From assembly GCF_024972755.1 (NCBI RefSeq), contig NZ_CP087724.1, forward strand, positions 1,798,001 through 1,862,000: 64,000 nucleotides of DNA, given 5' to 3'. Origin of the DNA: Halanaeroarchaeum sp. HSR-CO. GTDB lineage: Archaea; Halobacteriota; Halobacteria; Halobacteriales; Halobacteriaceae. The translations under genes were made by a program, and so were the position numbers. Shown here in pieces: positions 1-9,096 of the stretch. The number at the start of each line of letters is the position of its first letter. The stretch's first letter is position 1. The notes under the pieces were generated by a model that saw only the letters and a list, made by a program, of their open reading frames with translations, was not told the origin of the DNA and did not search any database.

Positions 1-1
1 C

Positions 2-151
2 AGTGTCATCATCGGCGACTCGACGATAACGACATCGGAGAAAATCGTCGATAGCCTCCTTGGCAGTGGGACGGTCATATCTACTGCTGAAGGCCTCAAG
101 CCAGAAGGGAAGCGACTGATCGTCGGGGAGAATTCGAACCTCAAATTGTAA
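2..151 (+). CDS. Glucose-1-phosphate thymidylyltransferase, C-terminal fragment (partial)
   Basis: Only the last 49 codons lie in the window; the gene starts upstream of base 1. The visible peptide holds hexapeptide-like turns (SVIIGDSTI) and a tail ending GENSNLKL, like the left-handed beta-helix C-terminus of long archaeal RmlA-type nucleotidyltransferases. That enzyme makes dTDP-glucose, the substrate of RmlB, whose gene is 1.1 kb away together with rmlD. The assignment rests on this short tail plus the neighbours. The symbol is withheld because the catalytic domain is outside the window. Confidence 0.6.
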   Translation, partial: SVIIGDSTITTSEKIVDSLLGSGTVISTAEGLKPEGKRLIVGENSNLKL

Positions 152-153
152 CG

Positions 154-333
154 ATGAAAATTTACACCACAACGTGTGAACAATGCGGTACCGTCGTCGC
201 AGGGAATATTCTCGAGAAGCGCCGCGAAATAAAGTGCCCCAGAATTACCTGTGACAACGTCCTCTCGTTTTCAGATCTGCCTGAAGAGGCGCAGAACCAT
301 CTCGAAGCCCATACAGATCGATACGCTGTTTAA
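154..333 (+). CDS. Small four-cysteine (zinc-ribbon-like) protein, 59 aa
   Basis: A 59-codon frame starts 2 bases after the stop of the upstream thymidylyltransferase, so it is probably co-transcribed with it. Cysteines come as CEQC near residue 8 and two more (KCPRITC) near residue 30, a plausible single zinc site. The C-terminus is rich in His, Glu and Asp. Its stop overlaps the stop of the convergent rmlD by 4 bases. I do not recognise the family. Tight spacing and AT-rich codon use matching the neighbours argue that it is real. Confidence 0.6.
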   Translation: MKIYTTTCEQCGTVVAGNILEKRREIKCPRITCDNVLSFSDLPEEAQNHLEAHTDRYAV

Positions 334-1220
334 TCGGACAGCGACCTCGCAATAAAGGACACATCAGCATCTACTGTCGGAACGGATTCAGTGAGTTCCT
401 GGGCGATCTTATCCGTCGCAAGACAGCTGTATTGTGGGCGTTCTGCGAGAAAATCTACAGCAGACATCGTCGATGAGTGGAGAGTGCCTTTCAAATTGAG
501 GGACTCCGTGAGAATCCGGCCGAGCTCCTTCGGAGTTACGCATGAAGAAGATGCCACGTGGAAGTGGCCAGACGCACCCCTTTGAATCAGTGAAAGAATT
601 GCCTGCGCAGCGAAGCCCACACGGGTCGGCGTGATTCGCTGATCGGTGAAGAGGGAAACCTCCCCTTCAGATTTCAGCTGGTCTCTGACCCAGGCAGGGA
701 ATCCATTCAATTGTCCGGTAAACCCATGAATTCCGTAATTGAATGACGTTCGAACGATTAGAGACTCCGAGTCCACCTCATGGACGCCAATTTCCCCGGC
801 TAATTTCGTTTGCCCGTATGCCTGTACGGGGTTCGGCGCTGATTCTTCGGTGTATGGGGTTTCAGTACCCCCATTGAAGACGTAATCAGTCGAGATCTGG
901 ACAAAATCAATCCCACGTACACGACACCGTTTGGCCATTTTACGTGGTGCCTGGGCGTTGATTTGGAAAGCCTCGTCACGATTTTGCTCACATCCATCCA
1001 CGTCCGTCATCGCCGCACAGTTGATAACGACATCAGGCCCGTAGCGATCGAGCACCCGTTCAAATTTGTCCCCGTCTCGGATATCCAACCGCTCGAACGT
1101 TCCTTCAGATTCTGGTGATTCTGAATGAAACGTGCCGACGACTTCCATCCCCGCATCCTGAGCAGAAGAAAAGATGGCACTTCCGAGAAGACCAGTCACA
1201 CCCATGACGAGGATTCGCAT
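330..1220 (-). CDS. rmlD: dTDP-4-dehydrorhamnose reductase
   Basis: The enzyme reduces dTDP-4-keto-L-rhamnose to dTDP-L-rhamnose with NAD(P)H, the last step of dTDP-rhamnose synthesis in the cytoplasm. The Rossmann glycine motif GVTGLLGS is at the N-terminus and the short-chain-reductase YxxxK appears as YGQTK near residue 140. STDYVFNGG is typical of RmlD. Length (296 aa) is normal. I start at the ATG of MRILVMG, five codons inside the longest frame, which leaves about 50 bases to the divergent rmlB for two promoters. Lower GC than the genes from 3.1 kb onward suggests that the cluster was acquired. Confidence 0.92.
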   Translation of the reverse strand: MRILVMGVTGLLGSAIFSSAQDAGMEVVGTFHSESPESEGTFERLDIRDGDKFERVLDRYGPDVVINCAAMTDVDGCEQNRDEAFQINAQAPRKMAKRCRVRGIDFVQISTDYVFNGGTETPYTEESAPNPVQAYGQTKLAGEIGVHEVDSESLIVRTSFNYGIHGFTGQLNGFPAWVRDQLKSEGEVSLFTDQRITPTRVGFAAQAILSLIQRGASGHFHVASSSCVTPKELGRILTESLNLKGTLHSSTMSAVDFLAERPQYSCLATDKIAQELTESVPTVDADVSFIARSLSD

Positions 1221-1270
1221 ACCCAATGAACACACCTTTATCCTACATAGGTGCTACTGACTCAAATAGA

Positions 1271-2194
1271 ATGAGAATCCTCGTCACAGGTGGAGCAGGA
1301 TTCATCGGCTCAAATTTTGTAAAGTACGTTTTGGAAAATCGGGATTACGAAGTAACTACCCTAGATTCTCTGACATACGCAGGAACCAGAGAGAATCTGG
1401 ATTTTGCCGTCGATGATCCGAATCATCGATTTGTAGAGGGAGATATTCGCGATGAAGAAGTCGTTGAAGACCTACTGTCCGAAGTGGATGCAATCGTGAA
1501 CTTCGCTGCAGAATCTCACGTCGACCGTTCTATCGATGGATCGAAACCCTTCGTTTCGACGAACATAGAGGGCACACGCGTGCTGCTTGACTTAGCTCTA
1601 AAGGAGGATATCGACACGTTCGTCCAGATCTCCACCGATGAGGTGTACGGGGAAGTACTAAAGGGGGTATTTTCGGAAACTGACCCCCTCGAACCACGTA
1701 ATCCGTATGCTGCGACGAAAGCGAGCGCGGACCTTTTGGCAATGAGTTATTTCACGACTCACGATTTGCCGGTGATCGTCACGCGGTCATCGAATAATTA
1801 TGGGCCCCGTCAGCATCCTGAAAAGTTAGTTCCAAAGTTCATTAAACGGGCAAATGAAGGGAAATCACTCCCCGTATATGGAGACGGAAGCCAGGTGCGA
1901 GAGTGGCTTTATGTCGAAGATAACTGTCGGGCAGTTCTTTCGGTTCTCGAGGCTGGCGAACCTGGTGAAATTTACAATATCGGAAGTGGAGTAGAGAAAG
2001 AGAATATCGAAATGGCAATAACCATCGTGGAAATGGTCGGGGCATCAGCAGACCTAATCGAATATGTTGAAGATAGACCCGGTCACGATCAACGATATGC
2101 CCTCGAAACAGAGAAGATTGAGGCACTTGGATGGCAACCCGAAGTAACGTTTCAAGAAGGGATGAGGCGGACCGTTGACTACTTCAGTCAGTAA
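1271..2194 (+). CDS. rmlB: dTDP-glucose 4,6-dehydratase
   Basis: The enzyme converts dTDP-glucose to dTDP-4-keto-6-deoxyglucose. GGAGFIGSN binds NAD at residues 7-15, STDEVYGE carries the Asp-Glu catalytic pair, and YAATK is the YxxxK motif. The in-frame ATG at 1271 (MRILVTGG) fits the family better than the earlier one at 1226, which would overlap the promoter space of rmlD. The gene is divergent from rmlD; a glycosyltransferase follows 23 bases downstream on the same strand. With the rmlA tail and rmlD, most of the dTDP-rhamnose pathway is here; no rmlC is visible in the window. Confidence 0.93.
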   Translation: MRILVTGGAGFIGSNFVKYVLENRDYEVTTLDSLTYAGTRENLDFAVDDPNHRFVEGDIRDEEVVEDLLSEVDAIVNFAAESHVDRSIDGSKPFVSTNIEGTRVLLDLALKEDIDTFVQISTDEVYGEVLKGVFSETDPLEPRNPYAATKASADLLAMSYFTTHDLPVIVTRSSNNYGPRQHPEKLVPKFIKRANEGKSLPVYGDGSQVREWLYVEDNCRAVLSVLEAGEPGEIYNIGSGVEKENIEMAITIVEMVGASADLIEYVEDRPGHDQRYALETEKIEALGWQPEVTFQEGMRRTVDYFSQ

Positions 2195-2217
2195 TTCAGG
2201 GACCAGATTTTGTTCCG

Positions 2218-3087
2218 ATGACAGACTTACAAAGCGAACTCCCCTCCGTTGCAATAATCACGCTCAACTGGAACAACTACGAGGATACGGCGGCGTGTCT
2301 TCGGTCGCTGCAGGAGGTCGAGTACTCCAATTTCGAGGTGTTCGTTGTCGATAATGGTTCGGAAGACGACTCGCTGTCAAAGCTCAAATCGGATTTTCCC
2401 GAAATTGCGTATATCGAAAGCGAAACGAATCGGGGCTTCGCAGCGGGGAATAATTTGGCTATTAAACGTGCAATAGAGGAGAATTTCGATTACGTTCTTC
2501 TTTTAAATAACGATACCGTCGTTTCGAAAAACTTTCTGACACCACTCGTGCTAGTGGCAGAAAATGAACCGAACGTAGGTATCGTGGGCGGAATCATCAA
2601 GGAATTCGACTCGGAGAAAATCTGGTATGGGGGAGCGCAATTTTTTTCACATGTTGCGCGTGCAAAGCACAGCAGAAATATCCAAAAGAATATCCCCTAT
2701 TCAACGGGGTACATCACTGGCGCGCTCATGCTAATATCAGCATCCGTCATTGATGACATCGGATACCTCGACGACTCCTACTTTTTCGGCATGGAAGATG
2801 TCGAATACTCTCACAGAGCAAAACGGAAAGGCTGGGAAATCCGAGTCGTGCCATCTTCACAGATTCAACACAAGGTCAGCGGGACCGCTGGACAAGACAG
2901 CCCGTTCTGGATCGAAAACCGGACGAAAAACAGATTCCACTACGCACAAACGTACCTCCATCCACTGTCGAGGATAATATTCTATAGTGCCTTCACAGTG
3001 GAGACAATCGCCAAACTCATCTTTTGGACGATACGTGGTGATGAGCCTGTCGCGAAATGTAAATCAATCCTGAGAGGAATATTGTAG
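2218..3087 (+). CDS. Family 2 glycosyltransferase (rhamnosyltransferase-like)
   Basis: This GT-A fold enzyme probably moves a sugar, perhaps the rhamnose made by its neighbours, onto a lipid-linked or surface glycan. The N-terminus ITLNWNNYEDT, the metal-binding LLNNDT near residue 99 and the acceptor-site GMEDVEYSHR near residue 190 are the usual GT2 blocks. Length is 289 aa with a hydrophobic stretch near the end that may touch the membrane. It sits 23 bases after rmlB, so they are likely one transcript. The exact donor and acceptor cannot be read from the sequence. Confidence 0.85.
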   Translation: MTDLQSELPSVAIITLNWNNYEDTAACLRSLQEVEYSNFEVFVVDNGSEDDSLSKLKSDFPEIAYIESETNRGFAAGNNLAIKRAIEENFDYVLLLNNDTVVSKNFLTPLVLVAENEPNVGIVGGIIKEFDSEKIWYGGAQFFSHVARAKHSRNIQKNIPYSTGYITGALMLISASVIDDIGYLDDSYFFGMEDVEYSHRAKRKGWEIRVVPSSQIQHKVSGTAGQDSPFWIENRTKNRFHYAQTYLHPLSRIIFYSAFTVETIAKLIFWTIRGDEPVAKCKSILRGIL

Positions 3088-3105
3088 AAGAGATTTTTGG
3101 CGAGA

Positions 3106-4299
3106 TCAGTCAACCAAAGCGTGCAGATTTGAACGGATATGACGTGATGACGCTTCCCAGGTGTATCTGTGAGTGGCAGTATTCCTCGAACTGGTACCAA
3201 TCTTCTGGCGTTTTCTTGGTGAGGCCGCAAGGTCGGAGATAGCATCTGAAAAATCGGAGATGCTTGCCAAGATTGCATCATTTCCCTCTTCAATGTCCGT
3301 CCCACGAACCCCAAACGGCGTCGACACCACCGCCAAACTCCTCGCAAAGTAATCGATGAGTTTGATATTCGTTCCACCACCGGAGATCATCGGATTGAGT
3401 GCAATGTCGGCGAGGTCGAAGTGGGCTTCGTAATCATCTTCTACATACCCAGCCACAGTGACGTTCTCTGGAATCTCCCGAAGCGAGAGCGCATTCCCGA
3501 CACTTCCCATTATGACGAACTCGACGGAGGGTAACTCCTTGGCCACCTTCAACACCTCCCCGGCAGCCTCAACGTTCGGCTTGTAGTTACTCCCCATGAA
3601 CAGACAAACCGTCGCGTCCTCGTCAATGCCGTACTCCCGCCGCAATCGCTGTGCTGCTGGAGATTCGGGCCGATGTTCGCGAATCGCGTCTTCGTACGTC
3701 CCGTTCGGGGCCACGATAGTCGGTACACTCGCACCGAAGTCCTCCTCGTACACCGTGGCGTCCCGCTCACTCGTGGTGATGATCGCGTCGGCGTGGTCAA
3801 CTGCATACTGTTCCAGCGTTCGAACCCATTCGATAGTTCGCTCCTCGAAAAGCGGTTGCTCGATGTCACCGAAGCGCTCCGTCTCGACGTTGTGACTCGA
3901 GAAGACGAGTGGCGTGTCATCAGGCACCATCTCGTGGACCGTCTTGAACTGCCACGGTTCGCGCGCGATTACTACGTCAGCCCACTCGATTCGATTAGCG
4001 AGTCCGTCGCTAGCCAGACGCAAACTATGTCCTGCGAGGAGATTTGGATAGCCGAGGAGCATCGGCACCTTCGTGGCTTCGTGAAGTGGGTGGAGATGGC
4101 GATATTCGACGTAGTCTTCGGCGATTTCGACGCGGCGGCGGACGTCCAGGTCTTTGTACATCCCCGGCGATCCTCCCTGGCAGTAGCGAAACACGCTGTC
4201 GCCGAACTTGGGAAATTCCTTCACGAGTCCATGGGACCGATGGTCGCCCCCCATACGGGGTGGATAGCTAACGTACGGAACGACCTGCAGGACGTTCAC
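3106..4299 (-). CDS. Family 4 glycosyltransferase (GT-B fold)
   Basis: A 397-residue GT-B glycosyltransferase. The N-terminal acceptor domain includes GGDHRSHG, and the C-terminal donor-binding domain contains LFMGSNYKPN, LADIALNPMISGGGTNIK and a stretch near 330 with the usual Glu-rich region reduced. The start is a GTG (VNVLQVVPY). It is convergent with the GT2 gene, 18 bases apart, and divergent from aglB. Context suggests a role in building the N-glycan that AglB transfers. GC content rises inside this gene, marking the right edge of the AT-rich sugar block. Confidence 0.85.
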   Translation of the reverse strand: MNVLQVVPYVSYPPRMGGDHRSHGLVKEFPKFGDSVFRYCQGGSPGMYKDLDVRRRVEIAEDYVEYRHLHPLHEATKVPMLLGYPNLLAGHSLRLASDGLANRIEWADVVIAREPWQFKTVHEMVPDDTPLVFSSHNVETERFGDIEQPLFEERTIEWVRTLEQYAVDHADAIITTSERDATVYEEDFGASVPTIVAPNGTYEDAIREHRPESPAAQRLRREYGIDEDATVCLFMGSNYKPNVEAAGEVLKVAKELPSVEFVIMGSVGNALSLREIPENVTVAGYVEDDYEAHFDLADIALNPMISGGGTNIKLIDYFARSLAVVSTPFGVRGTDIEEGNDAILASISDFSDAISDLAASPRKRQKIGTSSRNTATHRYTWEASSRHIRSNLHALVD

Positions 4300-4462
4300 G
4301 AGTTTTCCTTTTCATCGAATTTAGATGGGTCTTTCGAGTTTGGGTGATCTTATTGGCCGAGTCGAAAGGTCGAACTCTGTCTTCAAATGTAATTATTGTC
4401 CACCCACCGTCGAGATGAGAAGATGACAAGGCTTATTCGACTTCTGAAAGTGCCTACGACCA

Positions 4463-7400
4463 ATGAGCGACGACGCCGAGACAGACGCCGATTCTGCCGG
4501 CCTCGATACCGACAGAATCACCGCCCTCCTCGAAGATTGGTATCACCTCCCCGCGCTGGCCCTGATTTTCGCCTTTATGGTGTGGGTCAGACAGCGGTCG
4601 TGGTCGAACTTCGTCGTCGACGGCCAGGTGTTCCTCGGCGGCAACGACCCCTGGTACCACCTTCGCCAATCGACGTACACTGTAAACAATTATCCTGCAA
4701 CGAGCCCCTTCGATCCCTGGACTGGATTCGATACTGGAGTTCACTCTGGCCAGTTCGGAACACTATTCGATCAAGCAATTGCAACAGTTTCGCTGATCAT
4801 CGGCCTTGGAGATCCTTCAGGCCAGCTGATCGCCACGGTCACCGCCTTCACACCGGTAATCGTCGGGGCCTTGGTTGCCATCCCGACCTATCTCATTGGT
4901 CGCCGCCTCGGCGGACGAATAACTGGTGTCCTTGCGGCAATCGTCATGGCTCTCCTCCCTGGTCTCATCCTCTCTCGTTCTCTCGTCGGCACCGCGGACC
5001 ACAACATCGCCGAGCCACTGTTCATGTCTTTCGCGGTCTTCGCCCTGATGGCCGCAATCGGAGTGGCCCAGCGCGATAAACCTGTTTACGAGCAACTCCG
5101 TGAGTTCGAGTACGCATCACTGCGCCGTGTTCTCGGATATGGTGCCCTTGCCGGAGTCGCTACGGCGCTCTACATGTACGTCTGGCCACCAGGTATCCTC
5201 CTCGTCGGCGTCTTCGGCGTTTTCGTCCTCGTCCAGATGACCAGCGAGATGGCCGATGGCGAGAGCCCGGAGCACCTGGGCATCGTCTCGGCGGTCGCGA
5301 TGACAGTCACTGGCGTCCTGATGCTCGCGCGACTCGAAAGCGCGAGTTTCAGTGTTTCCGGCTACTCCTTAATCCAGGTCATCTTCCCACTCGCAGTCGC
5401 CGGCGGCGCGGTTTTCCTCGCCTGGCTCGCCCGCGAGTGGGACACAAAAAGAATTGACCCCTGGTACTACCCAGGCGCAGTCCTCGCCACACTCATAGTC
5501 GGCGCTGGTGTCGTCTCAGTCGCGATTCCCCGCCTCTTCTCGCTCGTTACGGGTAACCTCCTCCGCTTCGTCGGCTTCTCCGCCGGCGCGGCGACCCGCA
5601 CCATCGGCGAGGCCCAACCATTCCCCCTCTCCATGTCCCAGCAGTACGGGCTCAGTCAAACTGAAGTCCTCTTCCACGAGTACGGCTTCACGTTCTTCCT
5701 CGCGTTCGGCATGCTTGCCATCCTCCTGCTCGAACCCCTACTTCGTTCACAGAACAACAAAAAAATCGGCCTCGCCATCGCCCTCCCGGTCGTCACGGGC
5801 ATCTTCCTCGCGGCCCCCATCGTCCCGCAGTCCCTGGGCGGCCTCTTCGGCGTCGACCCCACGATCATAAGCATCGCGGTCGTCGGCTCCCTGCTCGCCC
5901 TGACCGCGGTCGCGGGCACCTACGACGGCGAGCGCATGCTGATCGTCGTCTGGACGGTCTTCATGCTCTCCGCCGCGTTCACCCAGGTCCGCTTCAACTA
6001 CTACCTCGCGGTCCCGGTCGCCGTCCTCTCGGCGTGGCTGCCGGTCTACGTCTTCCGCTCCATCGGATACACCATCGACCGCGAGAAACTCACGAAGCCG
6101 GACTGGAACGCCTACTTCGCCATCGCAACCGTTCTACTCTTGCTCATCGTCCCGCTCGCGGTCCCAGTAGGGTTAACAAACGACCAGGGCCAGACCCTGG
6201 AGAAGCAGACCGCCTGGCAGGTCGGCGACTCCACCGGCCCCGGGTCGGTGACCCTGTGGGAAGACACCCTCGACTGGATGGTCGACAACACGCCCGAGGA
6301 GGGGAACTACGGCGGCGCGGACAACGCCGACCAGTTCGAGTACTACGGGACCTACGAGTACACCGACGACTACGACTACCCAGAGGGAAGTTATGGCGTG
6401 ATGAGCTGGTGGGACTACGGCCACTGGATCACCGTCCTGGGCGAGCGCATCCCGGTCGCCAACCCCTTCCAGCAACACGCGACCGAGGCCGCCAACTATC
6501 TGCTCGCCGACGACGAGGAGACCGCGAACGAGCGACTCGCGGTCGTCGAGGAAGACGACGCCAAGGTGCGCTACGTCATGGTCGACTGGCAGATGGTGGA
6601 GGGCAAGTTCGGCGCGCCCGTCACCTTCTACGACGCCGGCGAACTCTCCCAGCGCGACACCCAAACCCAGATCTACCAGGTGAACCAGGAGACCGGGAGC
6701 GTCCAGCCCGCAGCCACGCTGCGTACCCAGCGCTACTACGAGTCGCAGATGGTCCGGCTGTACAACTACCACGGCTCGGCCACCGACCCGGCACCCATCG
6801 TCGTAAACTGGGACGTGGACACCGTCGAGACCGCCAACGGCCCGGTCCAGATCCCCGTCGTCCCCGAGGACGGCCAACTGGTCAGACAGGACTTCGAGAG
6901 CGTCCAGGAGGCCCAGCAGTACGCCGAGGAGGACGGCTCCGCACAGGTCGGCGGCTTTCAGGGCATCCCCGAAGAGCGCGTTACGGCCCTCGAGCACTAC
7001 CGCCTCGTGAAGGTCAACGACGGGCCCGAGAACGCGAATCAGCGCGCCGTCAAGCTCTTCGAGAAGGTCCCCGGCGCGACCGTCGAGGGCCAGGGCCCCG
7101 CCGATAGCGAGGTGACCGCCCAGGTCGAGATGGAGATTCCATCGCGCAACACCACGTTCACATACACCCAGCACGCTCAGACCGATTCGAACGGCGACTT
7201 CGCAATGACCCTCCCCTACTCGTCGACCGGCTACGACGAGTGGGGCACCGACGAGGGCTACACCAACGTCAGCGTCCGCGCGACGGGCGATTACCAGTTC
7301 AGCACGCCGCCGACCGCCGACGAGAACCTCACCGTCAGCAGCTACACCGCCACCGCGGACGTGACCGAAGGCCAGGTCATCGGTGAGGACGACTCGACAA

Positions 7401-7690
7401 TTACCGTCGACCTCGAAGAGGAGGTCCTTCAGGAGCCCGAGGGCGCCAACCAGACGGGCAACGAGACAACGACGACCGACGGCAACGAGACCATCACCGA
7501 CGGCAACGAATCGACCGGTGACGACACCGAGACCACGACAGACGGCGACTCCCTGACGACCACGACCGAGGGCGACACGCAGACCACCACCGCGAGCGAG
7601 TCGCTCGCACCGATAGCGCCAGCCGCCGTCACCGCACCGCTCGCCCCGACTGCCCTCCTCGCACCGATCACGAGCGCCCTCCCCGCATGA
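4463..7690 (+). CDS. aglB: Dolichyl-phosphooligosaccharide-protein glycotransferase (oligosaccharyltransferase)
   Basis: AglB moves the lipid-linked glycan to Asn in N-X-S/T sequons on the outer face of the membrane. About a dozen hydrophobic helices span roughly residues 30-570. The first-loop metal motif is in GGNDPWYHLR, the second in ADHNIAEP, and the catalytic signature WWDYG lies at about residue 650 (MSWWDYGHWI). The globular C-terminal domain follows, then a low-complexity Thr/Asn/Asp tail with several sequons and an Ala/Pro-rich end. A TATA-like ggcttatt about 30 bases upstream fits a leaderless message. It overlaps the DUF368 gene by ATGA. Confidence 0.95.
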   Translation: MSDDAETDADSAGLDTDRITALLEDWYHLPALALIFAFMVWVRQRSWSNFVVDGQVFLGGNDPWYHLRQSTYTVNNYPATSPFDPWTGFDTGVHSGQFGTLFDQAIATVSLIIGLGDPSGQLIATVTAFTPVIVGALVAIPTYLIGRRLGGRITGVLAAIVMALLPGLILSRSLVGTADHNIAEPLFMSFAVFALMAAIGVAQRDKPVYEQLREFEYASLRRVLGYGALAGVATALYMYVWPPGILLVGVFGVFVLVQMTSEMADGESPEHLGIVSAVAMTVTGVLMLARLESASFSVSGYSLIQVIFPLAVAGGAVFLAWLAREWDTKRIDPWYYPGAVLATLIVGAGVVSVAIPRLFSLVTGNLLRFVGFSAGAATRTIGEAQPFPLSMSQQYGLSQTEVLFHEYGFTFFLAFGMLAILLLEPLLRSQNNKKIGLAIALPVVTGIFLAAPIVPQSLGGLFGVDPTIISIAVVGSLLALTAVAGTYDGERMLIVVWTVFMLSAAFTQVRFNYYLAVPVAVLSAWLPVYVFRSIGYTIDREKLTKPDWNAYFAIATVLLLLIVPLAVPVGLTNDQGQTLEKQTAWQVGDSTGPGSVTLWEDTLDWMVDNTPEEGNYGGADNADQFEYYGTYEYTDDYDYPEGSYGVMSWWDYGHWITVLGERIPVANPFQQHATEAANYLLADDEETANERLAVVEEDDAKVRYVMVDWQMVEGKFGAPVTFYDAGELSQRDTQTQIYQVNQETGSVQPAATLRTQRYYESQMVRLYNYHGSATDPAPIVVNWDVDTVETANGPVQIPVVPEDGQLVRQDFESVQEAQQYAEEDGSAQVGGFQGIPEERVTALEHYRLVKVNDGPENANQRAVKLFEKVPGATVEGQGPADSEVTAQVEMEIPSRNTTFTYTQHAQTDSNGDFAMTLPYSSTGYDEWGTDEGYTNVSVRATGDYQFSTPPTADENLTVSSYTATADVTEGQVIGEDDSTITVDLEEEVLQEPEGANQTGNETTTTDGNETITDGNESTGDDTETTTDGDSLTTTTEGDTQTTTASESLAPIAPAAVTAPLAPTALLAPITSALPA

Positions 7691-8622
7691 CCACAGCCCG
7701 CGAACTCCTGGTAGTCTACCTCAAGGGGTTCGCGATGGGGGCCGCCGACGCGGTCCCCGGCGTCTCAGGGGGTACCATCGCCCTCATCACGGGCATCTAC
7801 GACCGCCTCATCAAAGCCATCGCCGCGCTGAACGTCGCGGATGGGCTGGCACTCCTCCAGGACCTGCGCCGACCACAGGACCCGGCTGCCAGAGCGTCTG
7901 CGCTCGACCGCGCCACCGAGTTGGACCTGTTCTTCCTCGCCGTCCTGGGCGTCGGCGTCGTCACCGCCGCGGTGACCGCCGCGAACGTCATCGAGTGGGC
8001 GGTCCACGCTCACGCGGGCCCGACGTACGCGTTCTTCTTCGGTCTGATCGTCGCCTCCGTCATCGTCCTGCGCGACGAGATGGTCCTCGACTCGCCCGCC
8101 GGCTGGGCGGTCGCGCTCGCTGGCTTCTTGCTCGCCTTCCTCGTCAGCGGCCTCTCGAACGGGGCAATCGAAGACGGCCCGGTCGTCCTCTTTTTCTCGG
8201 GTGTCATCGGTATCTCCGCGATGGTCCTCCCGGGCATTTCGGGCTCGCTCATCCTGCTCACGCTCGGCCAGTACGAAACCATCGTCGGGGCGGTGGAAGC
8301 ACTCACGAGTGCCGCGTTTGCCCTCGACCTCACAGTGGCCGTCGCACCGTTCGTGACCCTCGCTATCTTCGCGAGTGGCGCACTCGTCGGCATCCTCTCC
8401 TTTGCCCGGGTCGTCGCGTGGGCGCTCGAACACCATCGCGTCCAGACGTTGACCTTCCTCGTCGCGTTGATGGTCGGAGCGCTCAGAGCACCAGGCGAGC
8501 GAGTCTACGCTGCCACGCCCGAATGGACCGTGCTCGTCGCCGCCATCTTAATCGGCTGGGGCGTCCTCGGGGCCGTCGCGGTCCTCGGACTGGACGCGAT
8601 GACCGACGAGATCACGTATTAG
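7687..8622 (+). CDS. DUF368 polytopic membrane protein
   Basis: A 311-residue membrane protein of the DUF368 family, with about eight hydrophobic helices and the family's N-terminal GAADAVPGVSGGTIALITG and central MVLPGISGS motifs. Members of this family have been linked to polyprenyl-phosphate recycling, which would suit its translational coupling to aglB by an ATGA overlap, since AglB releases a polyprenyl carrier. That role is inferred. Its last 18-61 codons recur five times in the next 4 kb (see repeats), so this locus has served as a recombination or insertion site. Confidence 0.9.
   Translation: MTTARELLVVYLKGFAMGAADAVPGVSGGTIALITGIYDRLIKAIAALNVADGLALLQDLRRPQDPAARASALDRATELDLFFLAVLGVGVVTAAVTAANVIEWAVHAHAGPTYAFFFGLIVASVIVLRDEMVLDSPAGWAVALAGFLLAFLVSGLSNGAIEDGPVVLFFSGVIGISAMVLPGISGSLILLTLGQYETIVGAVEALTSAAFALDLTVAVAPFVTLAIFASGALVGILSFARVVAWALEHHRVQTLTFLVALMVGALRAPGERVYAATPEWTVLVAAILIGWGVLGAVAVLGLDAMTDEITY
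8440..8622 (+). repeat. Parent copy of the DUF368 3'-end repeat
   Basis: The final 183 bases of the intact DUF368 gene, ending in codons for GLDAMTDEITY and a stop. Diverged copies follow at 9485-9538, 10296-10478, 11214-11270, 12028-12081 and 12498-12572, all in the same orientation and all ending exactly at a stop codon. Each of these ends is followed by a different gene module. Confidence 0.9.
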
Positions 8623-8754
8623 CCCGATATCCGAACCGTTGAAAGATGCCGTCGAGAACGGTGAACAACCCGGGGTCCAGGTACTGACGGTACTACACGT
8701 TCGAACTAAGCGAAACTACATAAAGACGAGCCACTCGAAGACGGGGCCAAGCGA

Positions 8755-9096
8755 TCAGTCCAGCGCACCCAGGTGGGTAGCTGCCTCACGAGCAATTTTC
8801 TCGACAGTGTTCGCCGTCAATTCACCTTCAGTTTCGTGAATATCGGCGTGTTTGATCGTGACGAGGACCCACGGATTGATGTAACTCTCGCGTGGAAGTC
8901 CGCCACTCGTGAAGTCTGTGGCAGCGAGTGGAATCGCTGCCGAGCGTCGTGTAGTCGTGACGACGGCATAGACGGCTTCTTCGTCACGAAACGGCGGTGT
9001 GTCTGTACTCAGGCAGACGTATGGTCGATATTCGTGCGGGCCCAGGAGGTCCGGTCCTTTGACGACCGTTCCACGAGTATAGCGGGGCGCCGTCAT
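8755..9096 (-). CDS. MazF/PemK-family toxin (predicted endoribonuclease)
   Basis: A 113-residue protein with the SH3-like MazF/PemK layout: an N-terminal strand-rich RGTVVKGPDLLG, a central VYAVVTTTRRS and a C-terminal SYINPWVLVTIKH. Such toxins cut RNA. The gene starts inside the stop of the upstream HTH gene (ATGA overlap), so the pair is translationally coupled with the regulator first, the usual antitoxin-toxin order. It faces the DUF368 gene, with 132 bases between. In those bases I see no gene or clear remnant. Confidence 0.85.
   Translation of the reverse strand: MTAPRYTRGTVVKGPDLLGPHEYRPYVCLSTDTPPFRDEEAVYAVVTTTRRSAAIPLAATDFTSGGLPRESYINPWVLVTIKHADIHETEGELTANTVEKIAREAATHLGALD

Noticed and set aside
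8623-8754. A further DUF368-end copy or toxin remnant between the intact gene and the MazF-like gene
   Set aside because: I found no DEITY-like end and no recognisable coding frame in these 132 bases.
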